The notes under the pieces were generated by a model. It was not told the DNA's origin and made no database searches. It saw only the letters and a list, made by a program, of their open reading frames with translations. From contig CANMFQ010000017.1 in the NCBI GenBank assembly GCA_947497145.1, positions 34,375 to 98,374 on the forward strand: 64,000 nt of DNA, in the 5' to 3' direction. Below, in pieces: positions 49,088 to 59,839 of this stretch. The stretch's first letter is position 1, and every line of letters begins with the position of its first letter. The position numbers and the translations under genes are program-made. The stretch comes from an uncultured Flavobacteriaceae bacterium (lineage in GTDB: Bacteria; Bacteroidota; Bacteroidia; Flavobacteriales; Flavobacteriaceae).

Positions 49088-51841
49088 ATGAAAAAACTAC
49101 TGTTTATAGCGTTAATGTTGTACGGTTTTTTAGGAATTTCACAAACAACAGTTAGCGGAAAAGTTGTAGATCAAAACAATGAGCCGGTGCCAGGAGTTAA
49201 TGTGGTTATTCAGGGAAAGGCAATTGGTACAACCAGTGATTTTGATGGTTTGTTTAAGTTAGAAACATCCGAAGTGCCCCCGTTTACATTGAAAGTGACC
49301 GTTCTTGGTTATGCTGATGCTAGCGAGACTGTTACAAAGAATAACCAAAACCTTACTATTGTTCTTACTGAAGCCCAAACATTTTTAGATGAAGTTGTTA
49401 TATCTGCTTCACGAACCCCAGAGCGTATTTTTGAATCGCCAGTTACGGTTGAGCGTTTTGGACTAAAAGATATAAAAAACACTGCTTCGGCTGATTTTTA
49501 TGGCGGTCTTGAAGATCTTAAAGGGGTTGATGTTAATACGAATAGTTTAACTTTTAAATCAATCAATACCCGAGGTTTTGCGAGTTTTGCAAATACACGA
49601 TTTATGCAATTGGTTGATGGTATGGATAATTCCACACCAGCATTGAATTTTCCTATTGGAAATTTAGTTGGTATGATCGAAACTGATGTGCAGAGTGTTG
49701 AATTGCTTCCTGGTGCATCATCTGCGCTTTATGGTGCGAACGCATTTAATGGAATTTTGTTTATGCGAAGTAAAAGTCCTTTTGATAAACAAGGGATTAG
49801 TGCTTATATAAAAAGAGGTGTAACTTCACAAGAAGCTGCAGGTACAAATCCTTATACAGATTTAGGTATTCGTGCAGCACATAAGTTTAGTGATAAATTT
49901 GCTGTTAAAGTGAATTTTGGGTACTTAAAAGGTACTGATTGGGCAGCAACTAGTGAAGTTGATAAATTTGTACCTGGTAATACTAGAGCAAATGTGAATT
50001 ATGATGGTATTAACGTTTATGGTGATGAAGTGTCAACCAATATAAGGGCTGCTTCTGGTTTGGGAATAATCCCAGATGTTGTTGTTAGTAGAACAGGGTA
50101 TAACGAAAGAGACCTTACTGATTATAATGCAGAGAGTATTAAGGCGGATTGGGGATTGTATTACCGTCCTATAGCTGACAATAGTTTAGAGCTGTCTTAT
50201 GTTGGAAAAGTAGGTACTGGTTCTACCATATATCAAGGTACGAATAGATATAACATAGATAATTTTTTCCAAGAACAACATAAATTAGAGATCAAAAATG
50301 ATAATTTCTTTTTACGTGGTTATGTGGTTGCGGATAAAGCTGGAGATTCTTATGATATGGTTTTTACTGGAATTAATATTAATAGGGCTTGGAAGTCTGA
50401 TGAAGATTGGTTTCGTGATTATATTTCGGCGTATTCAGGTGCAGTGTTAGGGGGTGAGTCTTCTGTTGATAATGCTCATGCTACTGCTCGTGCTTTTGCA
50501 GACCAAGGGCGTTATGAACCAGGTTCGCCTGAATTTATTGCTGCATTCAATAAAAGCATCAATGATCCTGATTTGTCAACAGGTTCTAAGTTTCAAGATG
50601 CTTCCAAATACTATCATGCAGACGCTAATTACAATTTTAGTCATTTAACAGATGTGGTAGATGTTCAAATTGGAGGATCTTACAGGCAGTATAGCTTGAA
50701 TTCTTCTGGTACTATTTATACAGATTCTGATGGTCCAATTAACTATTCGGAATATGGTGTGTATACGCAATTGCAAAAAGATTTTATGTTGGGTGAAAGT
50801 ATGAACTTAAAGCTTACGGGTTCTGGTCGTTATGATAAATCAGAATTTTTCGATGGTTTCTTCTCCCCTCGTTTATCTGCTGGTTTAACAGTGAATAGAG
50901 ATCATAATATCCGGGCTTCTATACAAACAGGATTTAGAAACCCAACAACACAAGATTTATTTATTGGATTAGATGCTGGTCGTGCAATACTCGTAGGTTC
51001 GGCTCCTAATAATTTAGAGCGTTATTCTAGAGATTTTCAAGTAAGTGGTAATGGTCAATTACTTGGTCAGCCCGCTACGATTACTCAAACGGGATCTGCT
51101 GCTTACAATAATTCATACACCGTTAGTTCGGTTACCAAGCTTGGCGAAACAGGTGATCCGAGTGTTTTGGAGGTTGCAAATCCTGAATTGGTTGCTCCTG
51201 AACAAGTTGCTTCTGTTGAAGTAGGATACCGTGGTAAAATAAAGAAATTTACAATTGATTTTAGTACCTATTATAATAAGTATAAAGATTTTATTTCGCA
51301 AGAAGTGGTGCTAGCGCCATATTATGGCCAAGTAGGTGATGGCGGCTTATCTGTGGCTGCTATTTCTAATGGTGATTTTCAAGCCTATAGCGCATATACC
51401 AATTCTGAAGCTGATGTAAATTCTTATGGCGCATCTTTAGGATTGAATATGAAAGTGTTTGGTAATTTTGATTTAGGAGGTAGTTATACTTTTACAAAAC
51501 TTGATTTTGATCGCGAGGCAAATCCTGATGTGATGCTTAATTTCAATACTCCAGAGCATAAGTTTAAAGCTTCTTTTGGAAACCCAGAGGTTTTCAAGAA
51601 TATTGGTTTTAATATCGCGTACCGATTTAGTGATGATTATTTTTGGGAGGCAACTTTTGGTGAAGGACTGGTTCCTGAATTTCACACTGTTGATGCTCAA
51701 GTTAACTTCCGTGTGCCAAGTATTAAATCAGAGTTCAAGGTTGGTGGTACAAATCTTTTAGGAAATGAATATTTCACTGCGTTTGGTACTGGCTTTATAG
51801 GGTCAATGTACTATGTGTCATGGACCATCAATAACTTATAA
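49088..51841 (+). CDS. TonB-dependent receptor paired with SGNH lipoprotein
   Basis: 917 aa from the ATG at 49088, chosen because it gives a signal peptide (KKLLFIALMLYGFLGISQ); the longer frame would need TTG. Carboxypeptidase-like domain about 20-100 (VSGKVVDQNNEPVPGVNVVI), linker with ASRTPERIFESPVTVER, plug about 120-230 (VELLPGASSALYGANAFNGI), and a long barrel. The chain ends in WTINNL, a less canonical terminus than the other receptors. A lipoprotein gene with an SGNH hydrolase signature follows after 19 bases. The pair resembles receptor/surface-lipoprotein uptake units; the hydrolase suggests an acyl- or acetyl-ester-containing substrate (inference). Confidence 0.9.
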   Translation: MKKLLFIALMLYGFLGISQTTVSGKVVDQNNEPVPGVNVVIQGKAIGTTSDFDGLFKLETSEVPPFTLKVTVLGYADASETVTKNNQNLTIVLTEAQTFLDEVVISASRTPERIFESPVTVERFGLKDIKNTASADFYGGLEDLKGVDVNTNSLTFKSINTRGFASFANTRFMQLVDGMDNSTPALNFPIGNLVGMIETDVQSVELLPGASSALYGANAFNGILFMRSKSPFDKQGISAYIKRGVTSQEAAGTNPYTDLGIRAAHKFSDKFAVKVNFGYLKGTDWAATSEVDKFVPGNTRANVNYDGINVYGDEVSTNIRAASGLGIIPDVVVSRTGYNERDLTDYNAESIKADWGLYYRPIADNSLELSYVGKVGTGSTIYQGTNRYNIDNFFQEQHKLEIKNDNFFLRGYVVADKAGDSYDMVFTGININRAWKSDEDWFRDYISAYSGAVLGGESSVDNAHATARAFADQGRYEPGSPEFIAAFNKSINDPDLSTGSKFQDASKYYHADANYNFSHLTDVVDVQIGGSYRQYSLNSSGTIYTDSDGPINYSEYGVYTQLQKDFMLGESMNLKLTGSGRYDKSEFFDGFFSPRLSAGLTVNRDHNIRASIQTGFRNPTTQDLFIGLDAGRAILVGSAPNNLERYSRDFQVSGNGQLLGQPATITQTGSAAYNNSYTVSSVTKLGETGDPSVLEVANPELVAPEQVASVEVGYRGKIKKFTIDFSTYYNKYKDFISQEVVLAPYYGQVGDGGLSVAAISNGDFQAYSAYTNSEADVNSYGASLGLNMKVFGNFDLGGSYTFTKLDFDREANPDVMLNFNTPEHKFKASFGNPEVFKNIGFNIAYRFSDDYFWEATFGEGLVPEFHTVDAQVNFRVPSIKSEFKVGGTNLLGNEYFTAFGTGFIGSMYYVSWTINNL

Positions 51842-51860
51842 TCATTAAAAAGATAATATC

Positions 51861-53441
51861 ATGAAAATTAAATATATAAGCTTAGTTGCAGTGCTATTGG
51901 CATTTGCAGCGTGTAATGACCCTGAAGATGTAGATTTATCTGAAGAGGTGGTTGTAGAAGATATGCCCGAACTTACGGCTGGTTCTGCAGATTTTTCAAA
52001 GTATGTTGCTGTTGGCGCCTCTTTTACGGCGGGCTATAGTGATGGCGCCTTATTTAAGGCTACTCAAGAAAATTCATTTCCAAAATTATTGGCAAATCAA
52101 TTTGCGCTTGCTGGTGGGGGTGATTTTACGCAACCCTTAATGAGTGATAATACAGGTGGTTTTGCAGGTATTCCTACCGCATTAGTGGGGTATCGTCTTG
52201 TGTTTAATGGTAGTGGACCTCAGCGTTTGGATGCCTTTTTTGAAGATATGGGAGCACCAGTGCCTCCAGCAACAACAAATCCTCTTATGAATTTGGGAAG
52301 TGATTTTAATAATGTAGGCGTGCCTGGAGCTAAAAGTTTTCACCTTACCGCACCTGGTTATGCGGCCGCAAATCCGTATTATGCTCGTTTTGCATCGTCA
52401 CCATCAGCAACAGTTTTAGCGGATGCTGCAGCACAAAATGGATCATTCTTTACACTTTCTGAAATAGGTGGTAACGATGTGTTGGGATATGCTACCTCAG
52501 GAGGAATTGGCGTAGATCGGACGGGAGACTTAAACGCAGCGGGTTACGGGCAACAAGATATAACAGATCCTGGTTTGTTTGCGCAAGTGCTTCAGGGTAT
52601 TGTAACACAATTAACTGCGGGGGGTGCAAAAGGGGTTGTAGCCAATGTGCCTAATATTACCGATTTACCCTATTTCACAACCATACCCAATGATGCTTTA
52701 GAGTTAGACGCAGCAACGGCTGCTAGTTTAACAGGCTTTTTTCAAGCGGTTACAGGTATTTTTACACAAGGACTTATTCTCCAAGGTGTGCCACCACCTG
52801 CAGCTCAAGCTTTGGCAGCACAATATGCAATTGTTTTTCAAGAAGGTAAAAATAGATTTATCATAGATGTACCTGTTTCTGCAACAAACCCCTTAGGTTT
52901 TAGACAAATGACGGAGAATGAACTGTTGCTTTTGCCTATAGACCAAAGTGCATTGGCACAAGGTTATGGTTCTGTGGTTTTAACACCTGAGGTGATAGAA
53001 GCTCTTGGTGTTTTGCAAGCAGGAGGAACACCAACACCACAACAAGCAGGTGCAATATTGGCTGCGGTTAATGGTATTGATGATAAAGATGCGCTAGATA
53101 CGGATGAACTTTTGAGTATAAAGAACGCTACAGATAGGTATAACGAATCTATAGAATCTATTACCAGCGCAGCAGGTTTGGCTTTTGTAGATTTAAAATC
53201 TGTTTTGGAAACTGCAAAAAATTCTGGAATTACAACTGGAGATTTTACTTTAGATACAAAATTAGTTACTGGCGGTCTAGTGAGTTTAGATGGTATTCAT
53301 TTAACATCAAGAGGATATGCTGTAATGGCGAATGAAATGTTAAAAGCCATTGATGCTACCTATGGTAGTAACTTTGAGGCTTCTGGCAACCTACTTGATG
53401 TAGGTGATTATCCCACAAATTATTCGCCTACGTTACAATAA
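51861..53441 (+). CDS. SGNH/GDSL-type hydrolase lipoprotein
   Basis: A 526-aa lipoprotein (lipidation Cys after FAA: LLAFAACNDPED). SGNH blocks are recognisable: block I VAVGASFTAGYSDG with the likely nucleophile Ser, block III SEIGGNDVLGYA with the Asn, and block V LVSLDGIHLTSRGYAVMANE with the Asp-x-x-His pair. A long Ala/Gly/Pro-rich middle (about 370-440) is less typical. It likely removes acyl or acetyl groups from a lipid or glycan at the cell surface. The receptor gene lies 19 bases upstream, and a perfect terminator ends the pair. Confidence 0.88.
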   Translation: MKIKYISLVAVLLAFAACNDPEDVDLSEEVVVEDMPELTAGSADFSKYVAVGASFTAGYSDGALFKATQENSFPKLLANQFALAGGGDFTQPLMSDNTGGFAGIPTALVGYRLVFNGSGPQRLDAFFEDMGAPVPPATTNPLMNLGSDFNNVGVPGAKSFHLTAPGYAAANPYYARFASSPSATVLADAAAQNGSFFTLSEIGGNDVLGYATSGGIGVDRTGDLNAAGYGQQDITDPGLFAQVLQGIVTQLTAGGAKGVVANVPNITDLPYFTTIPNDALELDAATAASLTGFFQAVTGIFTQGLILQGVPPPAAQALAAQYAIVFQEGKNRFIIDVPVSATNPLGFRQMTENELLLLPIDQSALAQGYGSVVLTPEVIEALGVLQAGGTPTPQQAGAILAAVNGIDDKDALDTDELLSIKNATDRYNESIESITSAAGLAFVDLKSVLETAKNSGITTGDFTLDTKLVTGGLVSLDGIHLTSRGYAVMANEMLKAIDATYGSNFEASGNLLDVGDYPTNYSPTLQ

Positions 53442-53461
53442 TTGACTTCAAAATATAGTAT

Positions 53462-53495
53462 AAAAAATGCCTTCAATCGAAGGCATTTTTTATAT
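53462..53495 (+). terminator. Intrinsic terminator of receptor/SGNH operon
   Basis: AAAAAATGCCTTC (53462-53474) and GAAGGCATTTTTT (53479-53491) form a 13-bp perfect stem with a four-base loop. Confidence 0.92.
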
Positions 53496-53542
53496 CTAAA
53501 AAAAAGGATGGAAAAGTAGTTTTCAATTTAAGACTAATACTA

Positions 53543-53550
53543 TATCTTTG
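53543..53550 (+). promoter_or_regulatory. Candidate -7 box for atpDC
   Basis: TATCTTTG matches TAnnTTTG. The -33 position holds TTTC rather than TTTG. It lies about 75 bases before the atpD ATG. Confidence 0.45.
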
Positions 53551-53606
53551 CAGCCTGAAAATCAACCTAATTTTTTTGGTTGTTTTCTAAATAAAAGTAA
53601 TCCTAA

Positions 53607-55133
<1,527 letters not shown>

Positions 55134-55194
55134 TATAGCTATGAGTTAAGCGTTATTCGTAACACTGAACTCCAAACTCTGAATTTAATAAAAT

Positions 55195-55473
55195 ATGTAT
55201 TTAGAAATTGTATCACCAGAAGCTACATTATTTGCAGGAGAGGTTACTTCAGTAACTGTACCTGGTATTAATGGCGAATTCCAAATGTTGGCTAATCACG
55301 CACCTATTGTTTCATTACTTCAAGAAGGTAATGTGCAAATTGATGGTAATATTACGATTGATGAGGCGTACGAAAGTAAGTTTTCAAAAAATGCCGATGG
55401 AAAAACCATTTTACCAATAAGTAGCGGTACTATTGAAATGAAAGATAATAAAGTGATTGTTTTAGCGGATTAA
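55195..55473 (+). CDS. atpC: ATP synthase F1 subunit epsilon, short form
   Basis: 92 aa, only the N-terminal beta-sandwich domain (LEIVSPEATLFAGEVTSVTV, GINGEFQMLANHAPIVSLL, ISSGTIEMKDNKVIVLAD). The C-terminal two-helix domain that inhibits ATP hydrolysis in E. coli and Bacillus (total about 135 aa) is absent. Short epsilon subunits are usual in Bacteroidota, so this is not a truncation. It lies 61 bases after atpD and is followed by a strong terminator. Confidence 0.95.
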   Translation: MYLEIVSPEATLFAGEVTSVTVPGINGEFQMLANHAPIVSLLQEGNVQIDGNITIDEAYESKFSKNADGKTILPISSGTIEMKDNKVIVLAD

Positions 55474-55500
55474 ATTAATCCACAAAAAAATAATATATGA

Positions 55501-55526
55501 AACCCGACCTTAGTCGGGTTTTTTGT
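55501..55526 (+). terminator. Intrinsic terminator of atpDC
   Basis: AACCCGAC (55501-55508) and GTCGGGTT (55513-55520), CTTA loop, followed by T residues. Confidence 0.9.
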
Positions 55527-55647
55527 TTTTTAATGAGTTGTATAAATAGTGCTTCAACCTTCATTATGTATTGAAGTTTGGCTAAGATGTTATCTATAGG
55601 TATGAATGGATGTTATTATGTTGCAACTACATATCACATGTCATCAT

Positions 55648-55857
55648 TTAAGTGTTTGATTTGAATTCTAGAATATCTCCAGGTTGACATTCTAAAACCT
55701 CACAAATAGCTGCTAATGTTGAAAAACGAATGGCTTTTGCCTTCCCTGACTTTAAAATAGATAAGTTTGCTTCGGTGATTCCTATGGCTTCTGACAGTTC
55801 TTTGCTTCGCATTTTACGTTTGGCAAGCATAATGTCTAGATTTACGATTATTCCCAT
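55648..55857 (-). CDS. Small XRE-family helix-turn-helix regulator
   Basis: A 69-aa Cro/CI-type DNA-binding protein of the YozG/HTH_26 kind: VNLDIMLAKRKMRSKELSEA, then the recognition region GITEANLSILKSGKAKAIRF and LAAICEVLECQPGDILEF. Its start lies one base after the stop of the DUF2975 gene, so the two are translationally coupled. XRE plus DUF2975 pairs are very common in Bacteroidota and Firmicutes; the target and signal are unknown. It may autoregulate the pair. Confidence 0.93.
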   Translation of the reverse strand: MGIIVNLDIMLAKRKMRSKELSEAIGITEANLSILKSGKAKAIRFSTLAAICEVLECQPGDILEFKSNT

Positions 55858-55858
55858 A

Positions 55859-56686
55859 TCAAATAGTTAAGTCGTTCTCTTTACGTAAACTGTAGCCTTT
55901 ATAAAAAAGAATACTTAATACAATAAGAGTTATTCCTAGTAAAAATATAGTTAAATCAAAATCTAATCTTGGATTGATGTTCGTGTAAATGCCTTTTTTT
56001 ATAAGAGCTCCATTTAAAAAGCTGCTGACTGTGATAGTATGAATTTGCTTAGAAAGAATTAGTACAATGATAGTGTTAATAATCTCTTTACTAATTAGCA
56101 AGAGTCCAATCAATCTGGTATGTGATATTAACTTTTTACTAAAATCAAACCTAACTTTTAACTTTTTAAAGATGGTGGATAGTAAAAAAAAGATAAAGAT
56201 TAAAGATATGTGACTCACATAAACTTGTGTAAATAGTAGTGCTTTTACCCAAAATTCTTTTGCGTTGACAATGATATATCCGTCGGAAATGATGTTAGAA
56301 TTATTAACTAAAATTTTTAAGTTCGGTTTTGGTCCTGTACTAGTTATTAAGGAATTAGGTTTTGGATATGGCCATATTTTTACGTTGTTTACAATCTTAT
56401 CTTTTAAAGAATCTTGATTAATTTTATCAGGTAGAATAACTCCCTGTCCTTTGTAATAAGTGTGAGATCCTGAAGCATAAGTAACTATTGAGTCAGGAAA
56501 TTTAGTTTGTACAGTTACAGGAAAGCTATAACCAATAGCATGATGGTTGTCAACAAAAAAATTATTGAACTTTCCATCGCTTGTAAAGATTTCTGATGCT
56601 ATTGACCAAGTTAAGGCTAGGACGCTAAGACCAAAAAGGATCTTAAAGAAGTAGTATAAAAGTGATACTAAAATATTGCTTTTCAT
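55859..56686 (-). CDS. DUF2975 membrane protein
   Basis: A 275-aa inner-membrane protein. Hydrophobic segments at about 8-30, 148-170, 194-212 and 245-265 frame a large non-membrane loop (about 35-145), which is longer than in many DUF2975 proteins. The C-terminal three-helix part (FDFSKKLISHTRLIGLLLIS, LDFDLTIFLLGITLIVLSILF) is the DUF2975 signature. The coupled XRE regulator begins one base after its stop. Function unknown; presumably the sensor or target of the regulator (inference). Confidence 0.85.
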   Translation of the reverse strand: MKSNILVSLLYYFFKILFGLSVLALTWSIASEIFTSDGKFNNFFVDNHHAIGYSFPVTVQTKFPDSIVTYASGSHTYYKGQGVILPDKINQDSLKDKIVNNVKIWPYPKPNSLITSTGPKPNLKILVNNSNIISDGYIIVNAKEFWVKALLFTQVYVSHISLIFIFFLLSTIFKKLKVRFDFSKKLISHTRLIGLLLISKEIINTIIVLILSKQIHTITVSSFLNGALIKKGIYTNINPRLDFDLTIFLLGITLIVLSILFYKGYSLRKENDLTI

Positions 56687-56777
56687 AATGGTATATTTTG
56701 AGAATTTATAGGACTATAAGCGTATAGTATATATATCAAAGATATAAAAATTATCGAAAAACAATAATAAAATATTA

Positions 56778-57326
56778 TTAAACAATAATTTTATGCCAAT
56801 CCCAATACAGCAATTCCCAAGAAATACCATCCGTGATTTCTGTTTTTAGAATGGTAAAGCCAACACTTTGGTGCGCATATAAGGAGCGCGTATTATTGGT
56901 AGCAACTTCGGTAAACAAACCATCATAGCGTCCTAGTAGTTGTTCTTTGTAATAGTGATACATACCTCTAAAAATACCCTTGCTACGATAGTTTTTAGCA
57001 ATACATATTTGTCCCATGGCAAGGTAGTTTGTGTTGGGTAATAAGGCATCAGCAGTCGCAAACATTGGTTTTAACAGGGGGATATCATTTTTAAATGCAG
57101 GAAGCATGACTAAGGCGTAACCCACGACTATATCACCATCTTTTGCAATGATATGTGCACAAGCATCATTCATTCGTTTTAGAATAGCATAAGTATGGGT
57201 AACGGTTACAAAACCTTCTTTTTCTCGTTCAGCTTCTGATATTACAGCTACTGCATTGTTTTTTTGCAATGCAAGAATTTGGCGCAGCTCATTTTCGGTG
57301 GAAGCTCTGTGGTATTCAATTTTCAT
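56778..57326 (-). CDS. GNAT family N-acetyltransferase
   Basis: 182 aa. The acetyl-CoA binding motif A is visible as YLAMGQICIAKNYRSKGIFRGMY (pattern R-x-K-G-[IL]-x-[RG]-x-[ML]) and motif B as FTEVATNNTRSLYAHQSVGF. Residues 55-85 form the preceding beta strands (AHIIAKDGDIVVGYALVML). Cytosolic; substrate unknown. The start codon directly follows the stop of the M61 peptidase gene, implying one transcript. Confidence 0.9.
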   Translation of the reverse strand: MKIEYHRASTENELRQILALQKNNAVAVISEAEREKEGFVTVTHTYAILKRMNDACAHIIAKDGDIVVGYALVMLPAFKNDIPLLKPMFATADALLPNTNYLAMGQICIAKNYRSKGIFRGMYHYYKEQLLGRYDGLFTEVATNNTRSLYAHQSVGFTILKTEITDGISWELLYWDWHKIIV

Positions 57327-59132
57327 CTATTCGCTTTTAAGCCATTGTTTTCTTTGTTTCTTAATTTTTGAATTAACTACGGTACCTTCTTTTTCTGCTA
57401 AGAATATTTTGTAAGAAGGGTCTCGTTCTAAAGTTACCGTTGTTGTTTTTTTAAAACCGTGTCGTTTAAATACTATGCTTAGGCTATCACCTACTGAAAA
57501 TTCTTTTATATAGGCATCAAAACTTTGCCCGTTAGGAAAAGGCTTATCATTGATCGATAGTATTTCATCGCCCTTATCTAAACCTGCTTTATAGGCAGGA
57601 GTTCCTATTTTTATGTTGCGTGTTATACGTCCGTTTTTATCGTCATTAATTGCCGCTGCTGCTCCAAAATAGGGCGTAGTAGTATCCTGTTGTAAAACTA
57701 CGCCAACAGTAGCGAGTAGGCTTTTATAATTGGGCATTTCACTTTTATAGATGTAGGTGTTGAAAAAGGTATCTCCAAAACTTTTTCCAGCATACTGCGT
57801 TAAGGTTTGCTGTAGGTTTTCTAAGGTATACGGTATTTCTTTTTTTCCATACGATTGCCAAACTAGTTTCATGTAGTCGTCAAGGTTTAGGTTTTTTTCT
57901 CTTAATGCTAGGTCTAGTGCTAGGCCTAATATACTACCGTATGAGTAATAGGAAATAAAGGTGTTTTCACGGTTTACGGGGTCTACCGAAGTTGCGGCAT
58001 CAACAAAGGGCGCCTGATAACTCATTTCAACAGGGTTAAAAAATTGTCGCGCAGGAGAATTCCACACGTAATTGAAAGTGCCGGTAAGTCCTTTTACATA
58101 TTTTTCAGGGCTAATGATGCCTGCTCTACAAAGCACTAAATTGGTATAATAACTAGTAAAGCCCTCAGCAAACCATAAAGCACCGCTCATATTGGCCTCA
58201 CTAAAATCAAAGGGTTCTAATGATTTAGGCCGTATACGCTCTATATTCCAAGCATGAAAAAATTCATGAGATACGGTACCAATATTTCTTTGCATACCAC
58301 CATTAGATAAGCTGCGCGTGCTAGTTAAAATTGTGGAATTGCGATGCTCCATTCCGTCGCCAGAAGCATTAGGGATGTAACAGGCAAGAAAAGTATAGGT
58401 GCCAAAATCAAATTCAGGGAGTTCCCCAAAAATTTCTTTTTCTGTTAAAACAACTTTTTTTACTTGTTCAAAGTAAGCATCAGTTTCAGCTACCGAACCA
58501 TGGTGATGTAATGCCATACGAATGGTTTGCTTATTATTAGCGGTGTTTATGTCAAATTCTCGCATTTGAAAGTTGCTAATTTCCGTTGGCGAATCCATAA
58601 AATAATATAGATTGGGAGCGGTATAGGTGCGCTCTTTTTCTGCCTGTAGTTGGGTTGCTATTTTCCAATTTAAATCTTCACGAACCTTAAAATGAACCCG
58701 TATTTTTCGATCGCTTAATTGTGGAGCGTAAATAAAAGTAGCTGGTATGTTTAAATGTGCATGGGTTTCATCAATTTGTGAATATGTGCCATCACCTCTG
58801 TTGGCAAAAAGGGTATAGTTAACACGCACCGTTTTGTTATGACCAACAATTTGCCATTGGTAAGGGTTAGGGCGAATAACTTTAAGTGTTTTTCCATTAC
58901 CATCAAAAGCTTTAAAATTATACACATTTTTAGCAAACTCATGGAGGGCATATCGCCCTGGGGAAGTACGACTCATGCGCACCAACAGCGTGTCAGTACT
59001 AATGTCTGTAAAAGTGGCTTGTATTTCAGCCTCGTGATGTACTGCATTTTCAAACGAAATTTCATAAGTGTTGGTTTGTGAAAAACCTATAAATGAGGCG
59101 CACGATAACAGTAGTAAATAGTATGTTTTCAT
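57327..59132 (-). CDS. M61 family glycyl aminopeptidase with PDZ domain
   Basis: A 601-aa exported metallopeptidase. Signal peptide about 1-18 (ends IGFSQ), an N-terminal beta domain to about 185, then the catalytic domain with zinc motif HEFFH (289-293) and third ligand Glu323 (LWFAEGFTSYY), followed by a C-terminal PDZ domain (about 500-580: TPAYKAGLDKGDEILSINDK). M61 enzymes cleave N-terminal Gly or Ala from peptides. Expected in periplasm or at the envelope. The GNAT gene follows immediately. Length and order of domains are typical. Confidence 0.94.
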   Translation of the reverse strand: MKTYYLLLLSCASFIGFSQTNTYEISFENAVHHEAEIQATFTDISTDTLLVRMSRTSPGRYALHEFAKNVYNFKAFDGNGKTLKVIRPNPYQWQIVGHNKTVRVNYTLFANRGDGTYSQIDETHAHLNIPATFIYAPQLSDRKIRVHFKVREDLNWKIATQLQAEKERTYTAPNLYYFMDSPTEISNFQMREFDINTANNKQTIRMALHHHGSVAETDAYFEQVKKVVLTEKEIFGELPEFDFGTYTFLACYIPNASGDGMEHRNSTILTSTRSLSNGGMQRNIGTVSHEFFHAWNIERIRPKSLEPFDFSEANMSGALWFAEGFTSYYTNLVLCRAGIISPEKYVKGLTGTFNYVWNSPARQFFNPVEMSYQAPFVDAATSVDPVNRENTFISYYSYGSILGLALDLALREKNLNLDDYMKLVWQSYGKKEIPYTLENLQQTLTQYAGKSFGDTFFNTYIYKSEMPNYKSLLATVGVVLQQDTTTPYFGAAAAINDDKNGRITRNIKIGTPAYKAGLDKGDEILSINDKPFPNGQSFDAYIKEFSVGDSLSIVFKRHGFKKTTTVTLERDPSYKIFLAEKEGTVVNSKIKKQRKQWLKSE

Positions 59133-59839
59133 TATTTGAAGAATTAGTGAACTAAGATACCAATTCTCTCAGAGAAGATGCTTGGGATACTATTTTTTAT
59201 AAAGTGACATTAAGCCTCCTTGTAAGACGAGTGTATTACGTATTTATTATCCTTTTTTCATGCGTTTTAGTTCTTATTTAGTTGCGCCAATGTTGCTTAT
59301 CAGTACTCACAATTTCCCCTTTGGGGGTTAGGGGGAATGCAATACGTATTTTATTATCCTATTTTCATATGTTTTAGTTCTTATTCATTTGTACCAATGT
59401 TAAATATCAGTAGTAACAATTCCCCCTTCGGGGGTTAGGGGGATAACTAGGGGGATGTTCTCCCCGTTATCTCAATATGTTGTTTTTCTCATTTTGTGTG
59501 CTTACTCATGCGGACATCCCCCCGCCTGCGGCACCCCCTTCAAAGGGGGAATTTTTCTTCCTTTTGAAAGGGGAATTCCTAGTGTTGCTGTTCCCCCTTT
59601 GGGGGTTAGGGGGAATGCATTGCGTATTTTATTATCCTGTTTTCATATGTTTTAGTTCTTATTCATTTGTTCCAATGTTGCTTATCAGCACTCACAATTC
59701 CCCCTTTGAAGGGGGCTAGGGGGATGTGCTACGCCTCATTCTTATTTTCTGCTCATTTCTCTTTTTCCCATTAACAATCAATATTCGTTTTTACTCCAGT
59801 TGGTACGAGCATAACGCTCGCACTAGCGATAGAAATCAC
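59133..59839. repeat. GC-rich intergenic repeat cluster
   Basis: About 700 bases without a gene. A unit of about 105 bases (beginning near ACGTATTTTATTATCC and ending in a C-rich/G-rich hairpin such as CCCCTTTGGGGGTTAGGGGG) occurs at 59236-59340, 59341-59444 and 59619-59724. The G-rich core alone occurs again at 59591-59618. An inverted copy lies at 59514-59552, with a shorter fragment near 59560-59578. Copies differ by scattered substitutions, so they are not recent. This resembles REP-like or MITE-like palindromic elements dispersed in flavobacterial genomes; no transposase is present. It separates the core-like region from the unknown operon on the right. Confidence 0.8.

Noticed and set aside
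55195..55473. Truncated atpC
   Set aside because: Epsilon subunits without the C-terminal helices are usual in Bacteroidota, and a terminator follows directly.
59455..59719. Two overlapping plus-strand frames across the repeat cluster
   Set aside because: They lie entirely inside the GC-rich repeat units, share Pro/Gly-rich low-complexity translations and start in repeat DNA; no protein character.
59236..59724. Possible CRISPR array
   Set aside because: Units are about 105 bases, partly inverted and directly abutting, with no regular 25-40 base spacers and no cas genes.
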